A DNA stretch of 64,000 bases from Pristionchus mayeri (lineage: Eukaryota; Nematoda; Chromadorea; Rhabditida; Neodiplogasteridae). Each line of letters starts with the position of its first letter. The first letter of the stretch is position 1. Below the pieces are notes generated by a model, which was given only the letters and a program-made list of their open reading frames with translations, did no database searches and was not told the DNA's origin. The stretch lies in NCBI GenBank assembly GCA_036245805.1, contig BTRK01000003.1, forward strand, positions 15,044,464 to 15,108,463. The letters run 5' to 3'. A program made the translations under genes and the position numbers. This document shows positions 19,603 to 32,000 of this stretch, one piece after another.

Positions 19603-20817
19603 CGCTTATCTTTGACTTCGATCTTGGAATCTTCTAGGCAAGCACAAATCGCGGCCTTGTCGATCGCATATCTGTAAAGTGTTATGCAAATAAGAATTGT
19701 AAATATCAAAGATCAGCGAAATCGTTGGAAAAGCACGACAGGAACCAAAGATCTGCGCTAAAGAAGTAATCGAAGAAGGAATACAATAATTGAGTGGATC
19801 AAACGATTCGGATAACAGTGGACCACCAAATAAATGTGTTTCAGCATTTGCGTAAAGTGGTGGCTGGTCTCGCTGTTCTGATTCTTTCGTCATTTTCAGC
19901 GAAAAAACAATAAATCGATTCAATCATCCGGCTATTACCAATTCGTGTTAATTTCGATTTTCTTGATTACGATAATGTTTGTTACCGCGGCAAAGCTAAA
20001 GCTTGAAGTGAAGATACGATAACCTCCATATTTAATTCGACTACTCAATTGTGTTTCAACAAGTGGTCAAATTCAGTTGATTCGGAAGTTATATCGATAT
20101 TGTTCTCCTCCTTGACGAAACATAAATTAAATCACTTTTGGCCCAGTTAAGCGTACGCTTCGCGCATCTAACAGTCTCCCTTGACTATCAGACAAAAAAA
20201 CAGCGGAAGACCCTGGCTACAAATATCCAGGTAGCCCATATTGTGTTTCAGAAAGTTCACAAAATCAGGAATCGTGGAAGATACATAATATCGCTCGTGC
20301 GGATGACCATTTTGGTATTAATAATAGTGAATCGGATGCAATAACGGGCTAATCAGATAATATTCCACTGGAATTTAGCCAATCCTACAAAACAAGAATG
20401 GGAAATCCTAGATATCACGACAAACAAATAATTCAAGACAGGGCTTGCAAGAGAGAATTGAATATATTTTGTATTTATAAAATGTTAACACTTGAAACAG
20501 AGAAAAAGTGAGCGAAAAGTTGGAACGACTAAGCACAGGGAACAAACAGCTAGACTGCCAGAATGTGTCTCTCCAAATATCACCACAAAGCAAGTGATAG
20601 GCGAGAGCAATTGGGCGACAATATCCAGGTGGCTCAGACCCAAAACAGAGAGCCTCAGGGGACGGGGAGAGAGATTGGGGTGAATAGAGAGGGCGCAGGG
20701 GCTGAAGGAGGCGAGAGAGTATGAAGATAGGAGAGAGTGCCAGACGACGAGGGTCAGTCATCAGACGGGGGCAGTTGTAACTGCACGGAGTGATAGATGA
20801 CCGGAGGGCGATGGGTT

Positions 20818-20935
20818 CGGATGAGGGGAGGAGAGGGCAGAGGGGAGGGGAGAGAGAGGGAGGAGGGAGAGAGAGGGAGGAGAGGGGAAGAGAGGGGAAG
20901 AGAAGGAGAGGAGGATCTCGAAGAAGTTGTGATTG
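20818..20935. repeat. GA-rich simple repeat
   Basis: GAGAGGG/GGAGGAG units make this stretch almost pure purine on the plus strand. The frames that cross it are artefacts of low complexity. Confidence 0.8.
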
Positions 20936-22927
20936 ACAGAGAGGGAGGAAAGTTCGTCGAGAGAAACACTCAAAGATGCGAAAATAGACACTTGCACTAA
21001 AATCCGAGGAAACATGCAGGAAATGGCTAGATATGGCCTATTTTAGGTGATGAAATAGAGAAAATGCCAAATAATGGCTGAAATAACAAAACAGCAGTGA
21101 AATTTTGCACGGAGGAACTAGGAGGACCGCGTGAAAACACTCTAGGGACGCCATTTGCATGGGAACTTGGCTCGGAGAACGACAAGAGTTTTCGTGTCGA
21201 GATAGAAGGGGAGATAGCGAGAGAGAGCCAAAACAACAATTAGCAGTTTGTGGTCAGGCGTTCGCAGCCGAAAAGAAAGGGAGAATGTAGTGAAAATGCG
21301 CACAACAAGAAGCGAAGCTTCAGCTTCCTGGAGGTCTTTGCTAATTCAGTGGAACAGGAAATGAGAGGCTGGCCGTTCGCTTCGGGAAGTCACAAGGTTC
21401 CCTATTTTTGGACAGCAAATATGCAGGGAAAACGCTAAATAAGAGGAAAACAACACGTTTGCTGACATGCGAGATGAGGTTATCTACAGGAAGTCACAAG
21501 GTTTTGTATTTCAGGTAGACAAAAATATGCAGCAAATACGAACAGCGAAGATGAAGTTTCTGAATTTGTATGACCAAAATGATCGCGTAAACAGGAGGGC
21601 TAAGGAGTAAAAGGTGGAGAGATAACACAGTAAGCTGCACGGAGCAGGAAATTAACAGGAAGTCACATGATTTCATATTTTTAGATCTGGGGATAAGCAC
21701 AAATGTGAGAAATTGAAAGCAAGCTGCAGATGAAATGAGGAAGTTGGTTATGGCATAACAGAGAAATGGAGAACGCGGAAAAGGAGAATGAAAAACGGGC
21801 AAAGTAGAGCACATTCAAAGCATTTTCAAAGCCAACGTTTGACGCAAGTAATCGTCTCAGGAGATGAGAAGTGCAATGTAATTCGGACAGAACGATCATG
21901 AGCAATGGAACATCAAGAACGGAGAGAAGAAAATGCGAATATTCAATCACTCTAAGATAAATATCATATTCAAGAAAAGAAGAGAGTTAGACCATTGCTC
22001 CCCTCATGTTACTGTTGCGATCTAACCCCAACGAAATAAATGAATGAGTGAATGAAAGAACACCGCGTACATCGAAGAAAGCAGGAACTGATGCACAGTG
22101 AAGAGAGTCGAGCCATTAGTAAATGACTCATTGCATGCATTTTCGGTACCGGAACACCTAAAGCATTCTTAGATAAGAAGCACGACGATAATAAGAGCAC
22201 GCGTCAGATAAGAATAATGTGATGAAAAAATTAACTGCAAATATCGGATCTTTGCTTTATTTTAATGCCGATTTTTTTAAAAATTAACTACAAAGACCCT
22301 ATATTTTCGTTGAATTAGAGGCCACATAAAATCGAATAAAAAATCGAAACAAATTCAAGTATTGTCTACCAACCGTCAACTATAAATAGAACATCAGCAG
22401 CAATAGAGATGAGTCAGGCAGCATTCATCTATTCATTACTCTTTCTCTTCCAGCAACCGGAAGCTGTCTGGCGCAGGCATTATTTTGACTCCCTCTCCCA
22501 TCCATAATTTCGATCTTTGCCTACCCTGACTCTCTCGTTTCCGCACACTCTCTCGCCTCTTCATTTACAATTCGCGACCTGTTTTCGGTCACTAAGCGCT
22601 CGCGCATGCAAATCGTAGGCCGATTGCGTCATTCATAGGTGACGAATTCTTTTGAATCTTCTACTTTCTATTATTCTAGATCAGAACCGACACAACCACA
22701 GATATCTTTGCAGGTCAGATGCAAAATGAAGTGAGAATATTATTCATTCCATGTAAGACAAGTAGAGAATATTGATAAAGGACATTGGGCATTTTCTGGA
22801 AGAAAAAGGCACCCGGGAAGCACTGGAAATGGGAAGAGGTTTTTCGTTGTTCGAACTTTTAGGCAGGAACTTCTCTAAAGTGAGTCGAGCACTTGTTGCG
22901 GGGTGCACGAACCTAATCAGTAGAACG

Positions 22928-22991
22928 TCTCTCACTTTCCCTTGCTCTCTCGTCGGTCAGAGACAGCTAGAGAGCAAGGGAAAGTGAGAGA
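22928..22991. repeat. CT/GA palindrome with a perfect 23 bp stem
   Basis: TCTCTCACTTTCCCTTGCTC continues to 22950 and is mirrored exactly at 22969-22991. The 18 nt loop reads CGTCGGTCAGAGACAGCT. This is the best-paired copy of the dispersed family. Confidence 0.8.
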
Positions 22992-23090
22992 GCGCAGAGA
23001 GCATCGGCTAACTCGGGGGCTGAAAACGAGAGGAGGGGGAAGAAGAAGTGAGTCGCAATCCCTTGGGGGCCGAGGCCTGGGGGTCATCCC

Positions 23091-23160
23091 GCTCTCTTCG
23101 TTTCCCACACTCTCTCACTGGTTAGAGAGGACGAGATAGTGTACAAAATGAAGAGAGCGC
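23091..23160. repeat. CT/GA palindrome
   Basis: CGCTCTCTTCGTTTCCCACA and the following CTCTCTCAC pair imperfectly with ACGAGATAGTGTACAAAATG and AAGAGAGCG; the loop has TGGTTAGAG. It lies only about 100 bp from the previous copy. Confidence 0.7.
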
Positions 23161-23913
23161 TGGAGAGTCACTTTGGCGCGCGCGAGAAAAGAAAGCAGGA
23201 ACAATTAGTCAATGACTGAGGGAGGGAGAAGATGAAGAGTGAAACTTGGCTGATAGCAGTCTCGTAGTGGGTAAGATTGTGTAAGCGGGAATGAAGTTTC
23301 GAAATGGTGATATCATATCAGGTGATGGTGCAATTAACAGAAGGATTCAGAATTGAGAGAAGATGAGACACGCGGTCCTTACATTTTCGAACTTCTCTCA
23401 GGATTGTTTGTCCTCATACCTACCTTTCAGAGAGAGAGATAATACATAATCAAGATGCCTTCCTTCCCAATATGAGCGGCACGGTCACAAGAGTTCGGGG
23501 AATGACAGCTAATTGGAGAAGGGACTGGCACCGAATGGTCAACTACAATACGACTACAATTCCTGCGGGGGTTTAGACACCAGCCTGGGGACAGATTAGC
23601 ATACAAGGCCTCATCTTTCTCTGTTGTTTCTTCGGACAGGGGAAATGAAATTGTTCCTCGCGAGACCATCCCTACGAGGGCTGGCCATTCGATGCGAGAT
23701 TGCGATTCCGCTACACCTCTCCCTCGTCTGAATTCGCTATTCCAGGAGGAAGAAGCGCAACGGAATCGCATTCACCGGCCTTCCCTAATCCCTACGTCAC
23801 TGGTTGAGAAAACGAGTAGGAAGACTTAAGTGCCATCCAATTATCTTAGGTAAAGCCAAGGAGACTTTTAACAATTGAAATTTATTTTTTTAATGGACAA
23901 CCTGACATGGAAC

Positions 23914-24215
23914 CGACCGGAACTCGCATATCCTAAAATTCATGAAACATTCGCAGAAAATTCAGTGCAAAATTCTGACCAGGAAATCACTTTCAAAACT
24001 TCCCATATATCATTTTGAGATTTTGATTTTGTGGGGAAAATGGTATTTTCAGTGCAAGAAAGTGAAAGACAAACGCATAAAAATGCATATTTTTTACCCT
24101 GAAAAAATATTCAAAATGATATATGGGAATTTTTGAAAGTAAATTCCTAGTCAGAATTTCGTGCTGAATTTTCTGTGAATATTTCATGAATTTTGGGATA
24201 TGTGAGTTCCGGTCG
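23914..24215. repeat. 0.3 kb foldback
   Basis: CGACCGGAACTCGCATATCC at the left mirrors GGATATGTGAGTTCCGGTCG at the right. The arms are about 130 bp and somewhat diverged, and the frames seen on both strands are mirror images of each other. A TGTTTCA motif (minus strand, 23943) lies in the left arm. Confidence 0.8.
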
Positions 24216-24890
24216 TATACATGTGAGATCGGTATTGATGACTGTGGTAAAAAGTGGTGTTGTAGCGAGGATGAAACCTAACCATTCGAATGATGAGAAA
24301 GAAAGTGAAAGACTGCGATTCGATCATGAAATTTGGCAAATATTGGAAAATTCGGAAAATCAAATACAAGTGTGATCGACTAGAGGTGGTCAATGAAGAC
24401 GAATGATCAGCGATTAATTACTGCCCGTGCATTGCACTTGATAAGACCACCGTGAATTTCAGAATGATTTCTCATGCTTTGTCTGCTTTCCCAGAAGCAC
24501 GTTGCTTAGCAAAATGATGAAACTATTCAATGAATCTAAAACTAGTATGAGAAAGACGCGAATTAGCACAAGCCCAGTCAAATTAATCAATTGCTGCTAT
24601 CCTGTGAAACTCTGAAATCCCTAATAATTCAAATTAACGCGCCATCGCCCCGCTGAGATGGGAATATCAATAGTTAAATCGTGTAAACATGTGTGGAAAT
24701 TCTTGTTGAAAGCGCACTAGCATGCAGCTCTAGTCAAATATGCAAATTCCTGGTCTTCCTGCAAGTTCATCTGAAATCCAGTGCCATAATAATCCAAATT
24801 AGCGCACCCTTCCCCCCGCTGAGATCGGCTTACTAATAATCGCGTTCGTTCTCGGGCTGAAGAGAGTGTGAACGGCACCCGGACGATACT

Positions 24891-24960
24891 TTCACTCTCT
24901 CCACTCCCCGTGCTCTCTCACTAGTTAGAGATGGCGAGAGAGTGGGCGGGATGGGGACAG
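24891..24960. repeat. CT/GA palindrome
   Basis: TTTCACTCTCTCCACTCCCC and TGCTCTCTCAC pair with GGCGAGAGAGTGGGCGGGAT; the loop is TAGTTAGAG. Same family as 22928. Confidence 0.6.
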
Positions 24961-25282
24961 TTAGAGAAGATAGGGACAGCCGGGCTAATCTGATTGCGAG
25001 CAAGGGAGAAGCAAGGGAGGAGGAGCAGGATGGGTGGTCGAGAGGAGGAACATCGGAACACTACAGGAGGAGACAGTTGCTGAATTAGTTGCAATTACGA
25101 AAAAAACTAATATTAACCTTTAATTATAGTTTGTAACTAGAGAGAATATGTTAAGCAATTGGAAGGCAGGGGAGGGGCATGAAGCGCATGAGGATGTCGC
25201 AATAATAGTTATGCATATTATTAGGCTGAGTCATAAGTTTTTTCCAATTTTGGAGGTGCTGTTCAAGGTCACATAAAAATCA

Positions 25283-25380
25283 GGCGAAGGAGGAGGAGGA
25301 GGAGGCGAAGGAGGAGGAGGAGGAGGCGAAGGAGGAGGAGGAGGAGGAGGAGGAGGAGGCGAAGGAGGAGGAGGAGCAGG
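25283..25380. repeat. GGA/GGC trinucleotide repeat
   Basis: Runs of GGAGGAGGA broken by GGCGAA. Frames across it are low-complexity artefacts. Confidence 0.85.
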
Positions 25381-25717
25381 ATGGGCGGTCGAGAGGAGGA
25401 ACGTTGAAATGCTACAGACGCAGTTCGAGAAAAAATTAACATATTGATATAAACATTATATATCAAGGAATAACGATTCAAATAGCATGAATAGGGCTGG
25501 AGCTACTAAACACGAAACAGGATTAATGTTGAGTGATAGAAGAATTTTTAATTTTTATAATCGGAACCCAACCTACTACCAAAGAAAGCTGCTCAGACGA
25601 GACTTGAACCATCGCCGAAACCTATTCCAAAGTGACGGGCGAGTTTGCAAAATTCGAGTTGAAGCGCATTCCTGACCCATTCATCATCCTTTCCTCTGAT
25701 CTACCCGAGGGTTACCC

Positions 25718-25780
25718 TCCTCATTTCACGTACTCTCTCGGCGGTCAGAGTGACGAGAGAGCATGCACAATGAAGAGAGT
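25718..25780. repeat. CT/GA palindrome, archetype copy
   Basis: The left half CTCATTTCACGTACTCTCTC and the right half GAGAGAGCATGCACAATGAA pair around the loop GGCGGTCAGAGTGAC. This copy shows the family layout most clearly: CTC/ATTTYNCR/CTCTCTCG, GGTCAGAG, then the complement with AATGAAGAGAG. Confidence 0.75.
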
Positions 25781-27435
25781 CTCCCCCCTTCGAACTCAAC
25801 CCCGCATCTAGAGCCTTAGCAATGATGCATTACTCTACTTTCCAAATGACCATCTCTCATGCACTCTCTCACTTTCCCACGCTCTCTCGCTCTCTCCTTG
25901 TCTCTGCCACTCTCTCCTCCTCGCGAACTCTTTCGCGCCAGGCCAGATTAACTTTTGATGAAGTCGCACGGAGAGAAAACAGTGATTGCGAGAGTGGGAG
26001 ATTTTAGAGAGCGGAGACAGTCAGAGAAGCGAAAATCAGGCGACAGAGCAGGCGAAAGTGAGAGAGTGCGGGGAAATCGGGCCAATCGCAGTGGGAACTG
26101 TGGTGCAGACTGGATTAATCAGCGAGTAGTGGGTGGATCACTGGCCATTAGAGAAGATGGGATAAGTTTCAAAGTTGAATGAAAAATAGAGCGCTGAGGA
26201 AAGGAACTGATAGTAAGGTTGAATGTAATGAAAAAAAACAATCAAGAATTCAGAAAGAGAAGGCTGTTATTGTTATCAGATCCACAATTCATGAAAATAA
26301 CAGAATATCATTGCCTCACAAATCTTCCATGCTTCCGCAAAGATTTTTTTATTATTTATAATTTTAAAACAGAATCCGAAAATTCTAAGCCAAGAAAAAA
26401 TGAGATACGAGCAAGCACGCGTAAAGTGATCCGCACTACACACGTTGCTTGTCTCTCCTCCTAGAGACAGCCGTTTTCCCTGCCCCTCTGACTCTCACAG
26501 TTCAGCACGTTCTCTCTCCATCTCTGACGACCTGTTTCTCCTAGTTCAGCGCGCTCTCTCGCTATCTCTCACCTACGAGATAGACAATACAACTGAAGGG
26601 AGTCCTTCCTCCTATTTCCACGCCTGGGCCAGTTGGTTTTTGTGATTAATTAGTGGAAGTGAGCGAGAGGGCAATAAGTAAGAAGTGTAAGAAGTGCATA
26701 GTGATCTGTGGGAGTATACAAGTTGATTGTGAAAGTTTGCCGACTCATTCTTGCAAAATATTAGGAAAGCGCGCGGTTGAGTTTCAGCTTCTATTGAGGA
26801 GTAGAAGATGCGAGCTGAGAGCAGTAGTTATGCCACCGATAGCAAAAAAAAACAAAAAAAACAAGACGGTTTATGGCAATATAAGAGCAGGGGGAATCCA
26901 CGCTTGGTTCCAACTTATGAGCGTATATATCAGTTCAATGCTTTGCCTATCGCTGTACTCGCATTGATGAGGCGTACGTGGAGAGCATGCAAAAGGAAGA
27001 GATCGAGATCATTTGGATCCGAAGGTGAGAGAATGCCGATAAACTACTACCACTGACAGCTTGTTTAATAGATCTCTTCATTTCGCCTATTTTGTCGTCT
27101 CTCTAATCTGTCAGGTGATCGCCCTCTTGATTCGTCAAACCCTAGCTTAGACTCACAAGCGAGAGGCCACGCTAAGCGGAGAGAGAACGAGTAGACAGAG
27201 ATAAAATAATGTTGAGCACAAAATTGTACAAGTGTGCTTCATCAACGAGATATAATCGAGGGAATAGACTGGAAATTGATGGTGCCTTCGGAGGTGTGTG
27301 CGTACAAAATAAAATATCGAAACGCTGGAAGGCAACTATGTCAGCCCTACTCGCAGGTAAGCGATTCATGCAGAATGCCGAACGACTCCTATCAATTACG
27401 AGCCCCACTGACAGCTTTTTGGGGCATAGCGAGGA

Positions 27436-27439
27436 GAGA

Positions 27440-27472
<33 letters not shown>

Positions 27473-27473
27473 C
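27436..27473. repeat. GA microsatellite
   Basis: (GA)n with one AT interruption. Confidence 0.85.
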
Positions 27474-28955
27474 GGCCGGGAGACTAAATTATGAGCCCAT
27501 TCCAGATGGTCAATGCATACACAAACCGTCAGCGCGCCTATCACACCCAAGGGAGTTGTTGCGGCTTTGAAAATTACGATTTCTGGAGGTTTGCCAAGTA
27601 TTGCCGGCGAGATAGTGTGCGAAAAGGAGAGAGCAGATAAATCACTGGTGAGATAGTGTGCAAAATTGAGAGAGTAGGACTATTATTCGGGAAGCGCGCT
27701 AACGAGAGCGAGAGGGAGGAGAGTGCAGAGAAAGGGAGGAGGCGAGAGAGTACGGGAAAGTGAGAGAGTATGCCCGGGGCAGTATCATGTACTCCGTCAT
27801 CTCTCTCTCTCTTTCTCTTTGCGAGGACCGAAATATTAGAGACTGCGAGAGGCTAAAAGTGGAATGAAATGCGTAGTGACACGGCATATTCGCATTGAAA
27901 AGAAATGGGCCATTCATTAGGCAGTTCTGAGCAATAGCCTGCCTAAGTTTGCTCATGTTATTCCTGCGCTTAGCTTTTTATAGCATGCGTTAATCTTAGG
28001 CCATATTAATATTTGCGTTGAATAGACAGCAAAACGGGTTTTTCATCTTCAGCTCTATTTTATGCTGAAAGGAACTCGAATATTGGTCGGAATACATAAA
28101 TGGAACGTCAGGAGTAGTTCTAGAAATATTGCTATTTGGCTTCAGAGAGATGTATGAACTGACAACGTGAGAAGTGAGTAAAACACGTACATCACTTGCT
28201 CATGATTAGTTTTGAACTTGAATTGGAATGTTCTCAATTAAATGAGAATGAAATTAGGCTAAAGAAGAAGAATACTGTACCAGTTACAAGCGATCGAGCA
28301 AATCTGTTAAGGAAAACACGTACGCAAAGTGGTAGACCAATTGGATCAGGGCCTGTAGTGAAAGTAAATGGTTTTGAGTAAATAGGCTTACAGTAATTGT
28401 GAAATTGAGAACGCTGGTCTGAATAACACTTTTCGAAAAGATGACACTTCTCAATGCAATTTGAGAATACTGAGGTGTTCTTTTCAACAGAATTTGAACA
28501 CTAACTTTCCTTTAAATTTGAACGAAAACAGTAACAGCGCCATATCGCTCTAGGACACCTCGAGGACAGGATATACTTGAAGAACTGTGATGAAATAAGT
28601 CTAATTCACTGAGAATGGATCTACCAATAGACTAACGTAGTAATAATAACAACGTCAAAACACCGTTTCGAAACGTATCGATAGCATCTCCCAAATTCCC
28701 AGGCCACTCGCCCTTTCTCACACCCTTCCACTGACTCGGGCTCACTTAGCCAAACTTCCTCCTCCCTCTAACCCTCTTGTTTCACCACACACTCTCGCCG
28801 CCCCAGGCTAACTAGTGACACCCACCCTCGTAAGTAAGAGTCCATTAAGCTGGGGTAAAGGGCGGCATCTACAACCCCGTCTAGAGTCGAAATCAATCTT
28901 TTAATTATTTTTCCCAAGGCTCACGTCAGACATCGTTTACCTACAGATAACAGCG

Positions 28956-29689
28956 AATTTACTGGTCTCGTGAAACATACCATAAAAAGAAGTGAACATT
29001 CACTGAAATTAGAAAGGCAATCTGTCGAGTTGGGAATACTTTTCGCGATACCCTCAGATATGAGCTCTAGGGCGCTAGGTCGGATGAGAACTATGACGTC
29101 ATGCTGCCTTTAATATATCAATGGGCGGCATGACGTCATAGTTTTTTTCCGATCTATTGCCAGATATAGCCCATTTCCTGGAAGTTCATGCGGGGAATAG
29201 GAGAAGCGAGGCGGTATCTCTAATTCCTCTGAAGGTAAAATAAAGTTGTTTTTTGTTATTTTTCCGACAAGGGCACTTCGAAGATTGTTTCCAATCGAGA
29301 TCTATGTATTTGCAAGCCTCGTGAAACATATAACGCACAATACACATTTCTAGACGGGCCTTACAAAGTTGGAAAATATAGTTCGGAAAAATAAATTGAG
29401 TTAGATACTCAGTTCTTAAGTAAGGGCTCCAATAGTCCATTATGCTGGGGCGCGAGCGAAGGGGTGAAGGTTCGGAATAAAAAAGATGAGCAACCAGCAG
29501 AGTTTATAATACGCCTCCCTCCTCGCGAGTAAGAGCTCCTCTAGTCCATTATGCTGGAGTCGAGAAGGGGGTGAATGGGCATCTATAACCCCGTCGATGT
29601 TTAAAATATGTTTAGTGATTTTTCCAACCCGAAACCCGCCTTCATCGTTATCCTATCGCAATCTTTGAATTTGTAGGCATAGTGAAACA
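28956..29689 (-). promoter_or_regulatory. Three bipartite TGTTTCAC motifs
   Basis: Minus-strand motifs: TGTTTCAC with TAAATTC after 8 nt (core 28971-28977), with CAAATAC (29322-29328), and with CAAATTC (29683-29689). The fixed 8 nt spacing in three diverged copies argues for selection on both boxes, or for recent copying. Candidate piRNA promoters by resemblance only. Confidence 0.5.
29077..29156. repeat. Short hairpin (MITE-like)
   Basis: AGAACTATGACGTCATGCTGCC-like left arm and GGGCGGCATGACGTCATAGT right arm enclose TTTAATATATCAAT. The arms are about 30 bp with few mismatches. Confidence 0.65.
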
Positions 29690-29738
29690 TATAACGCACA
29701 ATACGCATTTCTAGACGGGCATTACAAAGTTGGAAGCA

Positions 29739-30497
29739 CACAGCGTGTCAAAGCAACGATTTCCTTTGTTTGGCGCGGCGCTCGGCCGACCATGAAACAT
29801 AAAATTTTTGACGAAATTAGCGATGAAATGTAAAACCAAAATAAGTGAAAAACATGTCATAACTTAGCTGCAAAAATAAAATATGCACATCTAATCATTT
29901 TCGTTAAATACAGATTTTGGTTTCATGCATTTATCCGATTTGCCATCATAGATCGAAAGTTTTGAGAATCCCCAGCAATAGGAACCCCTGCACCTTTAGT
30001 GTCTTTCCATATCCTCAAGACGAGCTCTACAAGTTGTATTACTTAGAATTTTTCGAAAATGTTGAACCTTTTTGAGAAATTTTGAAAATAAGGCTTAATT
30101 TGCGTATTTCTCAAAAAGTTTCAACATTTTCGAAAAATTCTAAGTAATACAACTTGTAGAGCTCTTCTTGAGGATATGAAAAGACACTAAAGGTGTGGGG
30201 TTCCTATTGCTGGGGATTCTCAAAACTTTCGATTTATGTTGGAAAATCGGAAAAATACATGAAACCAAATGTGTATATAACGAAAATCACCGAACATGAT
30301 AGGGACGCTACTTGGTTCATATCATAATAGCTGTATTAGTTCATATAAGTATATTTAATTTTTTCCGATGAAGTTATGGCGTATCTTTCACCGATTTTGG
30401 TTCAAATTTTCATTGCACATTTCTACAAAAACGTTATGTTTCAAGGTCGACCGAGCGCCGCGCCAAACAAAGGAAATCGTTGCTTTGACACGCTGTG
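29739..30497. mobile_element. 0.76 kb foldback with 5 bp target duplication
   Basis: Termini CACAGCGTGTCAAAGCAACG are inverted exactly at the right end. AAGCA flanks both sides (29734-29738 and 30498-30502). The host unit would read TTGGAAGCATAGTTCGG without it, as its sister unit does (TTGGAAAATATAGTTCGG), which proves insertion. The arms are about 340 bp. A TGTTTCA-type motif lies in each arm (29793 minus, 30437 plus). Confidence 0.85.
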
Positions 30498-31007
30498 AAG
30501 CATAGTTCGGAAAACTATATTGAGTTAGATGCCTAGCTCTTAGGTAAGGGATCCTCTAGTCCATTATGCTGGAGTCGAGGGGGGGGGGGGGAATTGGGCG
30601 GTATCTCTAACCTCGCGTGGTGGAGGTGCATTCAATGGAGACCGCAAACAGTTCACTTCACTCCTCGAGCTCACAACAGAAAGACGCGCGGAAAACCGAT
30701 ACGATTTGCTGAATGAGGAGGGACACGAAGACGGGATTTGTAGGATTCTGTTGGGAAGGGAAGCATAGGCTTAAAAAATGAGATATAAATGTTAAAAAAA
30801 GGATAAACGAAAGGGCAGCGATCTCGAAGTTTGCATGGTAAGCTACATGTACGCATAACCGTGAATATGATGGAATAATGCCGGAATATCGATGAAACTT
30901 GATTGACTCGAAGTGAAATACACGGAAGCCGCAATCGCTATTGAATTCCCATCAATGCCCCCGTGAGTGAGCGGGCTCAATTACCTCTTCATCCTCTCAT
31001 CAAGCTG

Positions 31008-31056
31008 GTCTCTCTCTCTCTCTCTCTTTCCCTCTCTCTCTCCCTCTCTCTCTCTC
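31008..31056. repeat. CT microsatellite
   Basis: (CT)n broken by CCC triplets. Confidence 0.85.
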
Positions 31057-31182
31057 AGCCGATCACACGGACTCTCTCAATTTCCCACACTCTCTCGTCA
31101 CCCGACCCTCCGTGAACGAGATGAGACTGCGATTGGCCCCCACTCGATCCGAGTGTAAAGGGTCAATCCCCGAGCAATAGCC

Positions 31183-31251
31183 GCTCTCTCCATATCACAT
31201 GCTCTCTCGCCTCTCAGGTAGAGCGAGAGAGCGTGCGGAATCGAGAGAGAC
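31183..31251. repeat. CT/GA palindrome
   Basis: CCGCTCTCTCCATATCACAT and GCTCTCTCGC pair with GCGAGAGAGCGTGCGGAATC; loop CTCTCAGGTAGA. Same family as 25718. Confidence 0.7.
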
Positions 31252-31419
31252 CAGACAGTCAAAGGTCCTCCTCTGCTTGCGCAACGTGAGAGATCAGAGA
31301 TCTGAGAGAGAGAGGCGAGAGAGTGTGAGATATGAAGAGAGTAAGGGTGGAGTCATTCGATCCCGAACATAATGAGCGCGTCGGTGTTCCCTCCTGTTCT
31401 CCCCCTTTATCGGCCAGCA

Positions 31420-32000
31420 CAGGTCATAAGGTCGGTTTCGGGTTGCAGAGGAGTGATTGCATTAGGTGGTCAGTAGAAGATGTTTAGTATTTTAGTTAAA
31501 TATGTTTCTTGGGGGGTGCCGATCTAATTGCCAAACATTGGATTAATGCGAATAAATGCTGCGTCTGAAACATAGCTCGTTCGATATAGGACCAAAACAG
31601 CGCAGCTTCCCGTTCTCCCCCTTTATCGGACATGCCTTTTGAAACATAGCTCGTTCAATATCGGACATAATGAGCACATCAGTGTCCCTCTCTTGTTCAC
31701 CCCCTTTTTTCGGCCACCACAGGTCATAGGGACGGTGTCGGGTTGCAGGCATTAGGTGGGCAATAAAAGAAGTTTTTTTTAAAACTCAGGGCGAGTGCTT
31801 CATTGCCACCCATTGGATCTATGCGAATAAATGCTGCGTCTGAAACATAGCTCGTTCGATATAGGACCAAAACAGCGCAGCTTCCCGTTCTCCCCCTGTA
31901 TCGGACATGCGGTGTCGACCTCACGGAGGAGGTTTCGGATTGCAAGGGTGCATTGAATTGGGTTGTTTACAATAGTATTCATGGCAGCATTGCCACGTAT
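31420..32000. repeat. Tandem array of ~280 bp units with motifs
   Basis: Units include GCGAATAAATGCTGCGTCTG, AAACATAGCTCGTTCGATAT, AGGACCAAAACAGCGCAGC and CCCGTTCTCCCCCTTTATCG. Two copies (near 31550 and 31830) are nearly identical; a third is partial at 31630. Related text (TGCGAATAAATGCTGC-like) continues weakly to 32050. Each copy has one TGAAACATAGCTCGTT motif. Confidence 0.7.
31551..31847 (-). promoter_or_regulatory. Three TGTTTCA motifs in the 31.5 kb array
   Basis: Minus-strand cores at 31566-31572, 31640-31646 and 31841-31847. The first and third read TGTTTCAGACGCAGCATTTA, sharing the GCATTTATT box with the 973 motif 30 kb away. Confidence 0.45.

Larger units (their letters stand above)
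19603..28800. other. Gene-free stretch, GA/CT-rich with palindromes
   Basis: No gene recognised. Three plus-strand TGTTTCA motifs lie at 19837, 20052 and 20244. Purine-rich DNA fills 20.7-21.5 kb, and simple repeats lie at 20820-20930, 25283-25380 and 27436-27473. Palindromes of the CT/GA family lie near 22.9, 23.1, 24.9 and 25.7 kb. A 114-codon frame on the minus strand (23427-23771) and a 58-codon ATG frame on the plus strand (28206-28381) are open, but I recognise nothing in them and see no splice partners. Confidence 0.5.
28820..30620. repeat. Tandem array of ~360 bp units with motifs
   Basis: Four diverged copies of a block AGTAAGRGCTCC..TAGTCC followed by ATTATGCTGG lie at about 28826, 29413, 29520 and 30540. 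Between copies come ATCTATAACCCCG-like text, an ATTTTTCC box, CGTGAAACATATAACGCACA-like text, TTTCTAGACGGG and TACAAAGTTGGA. Each unit has one TGAAACA motif (28971, 29322, 29683). The foldback at 29739-30497 is inserted in one unit. No coding frame seen. Confidence 0.7.

Noticed and set aside
23427..23771. 114-codon minus-strand frame
   Set aside because: No motif, no partner exons, and both strands are open; I cannot support a gene.
25283..25380. Leucine- or arginine-rich frames over GGA repeats
   Set aside because: Low-complexity trinucleotide repeat; frames open by composition only.
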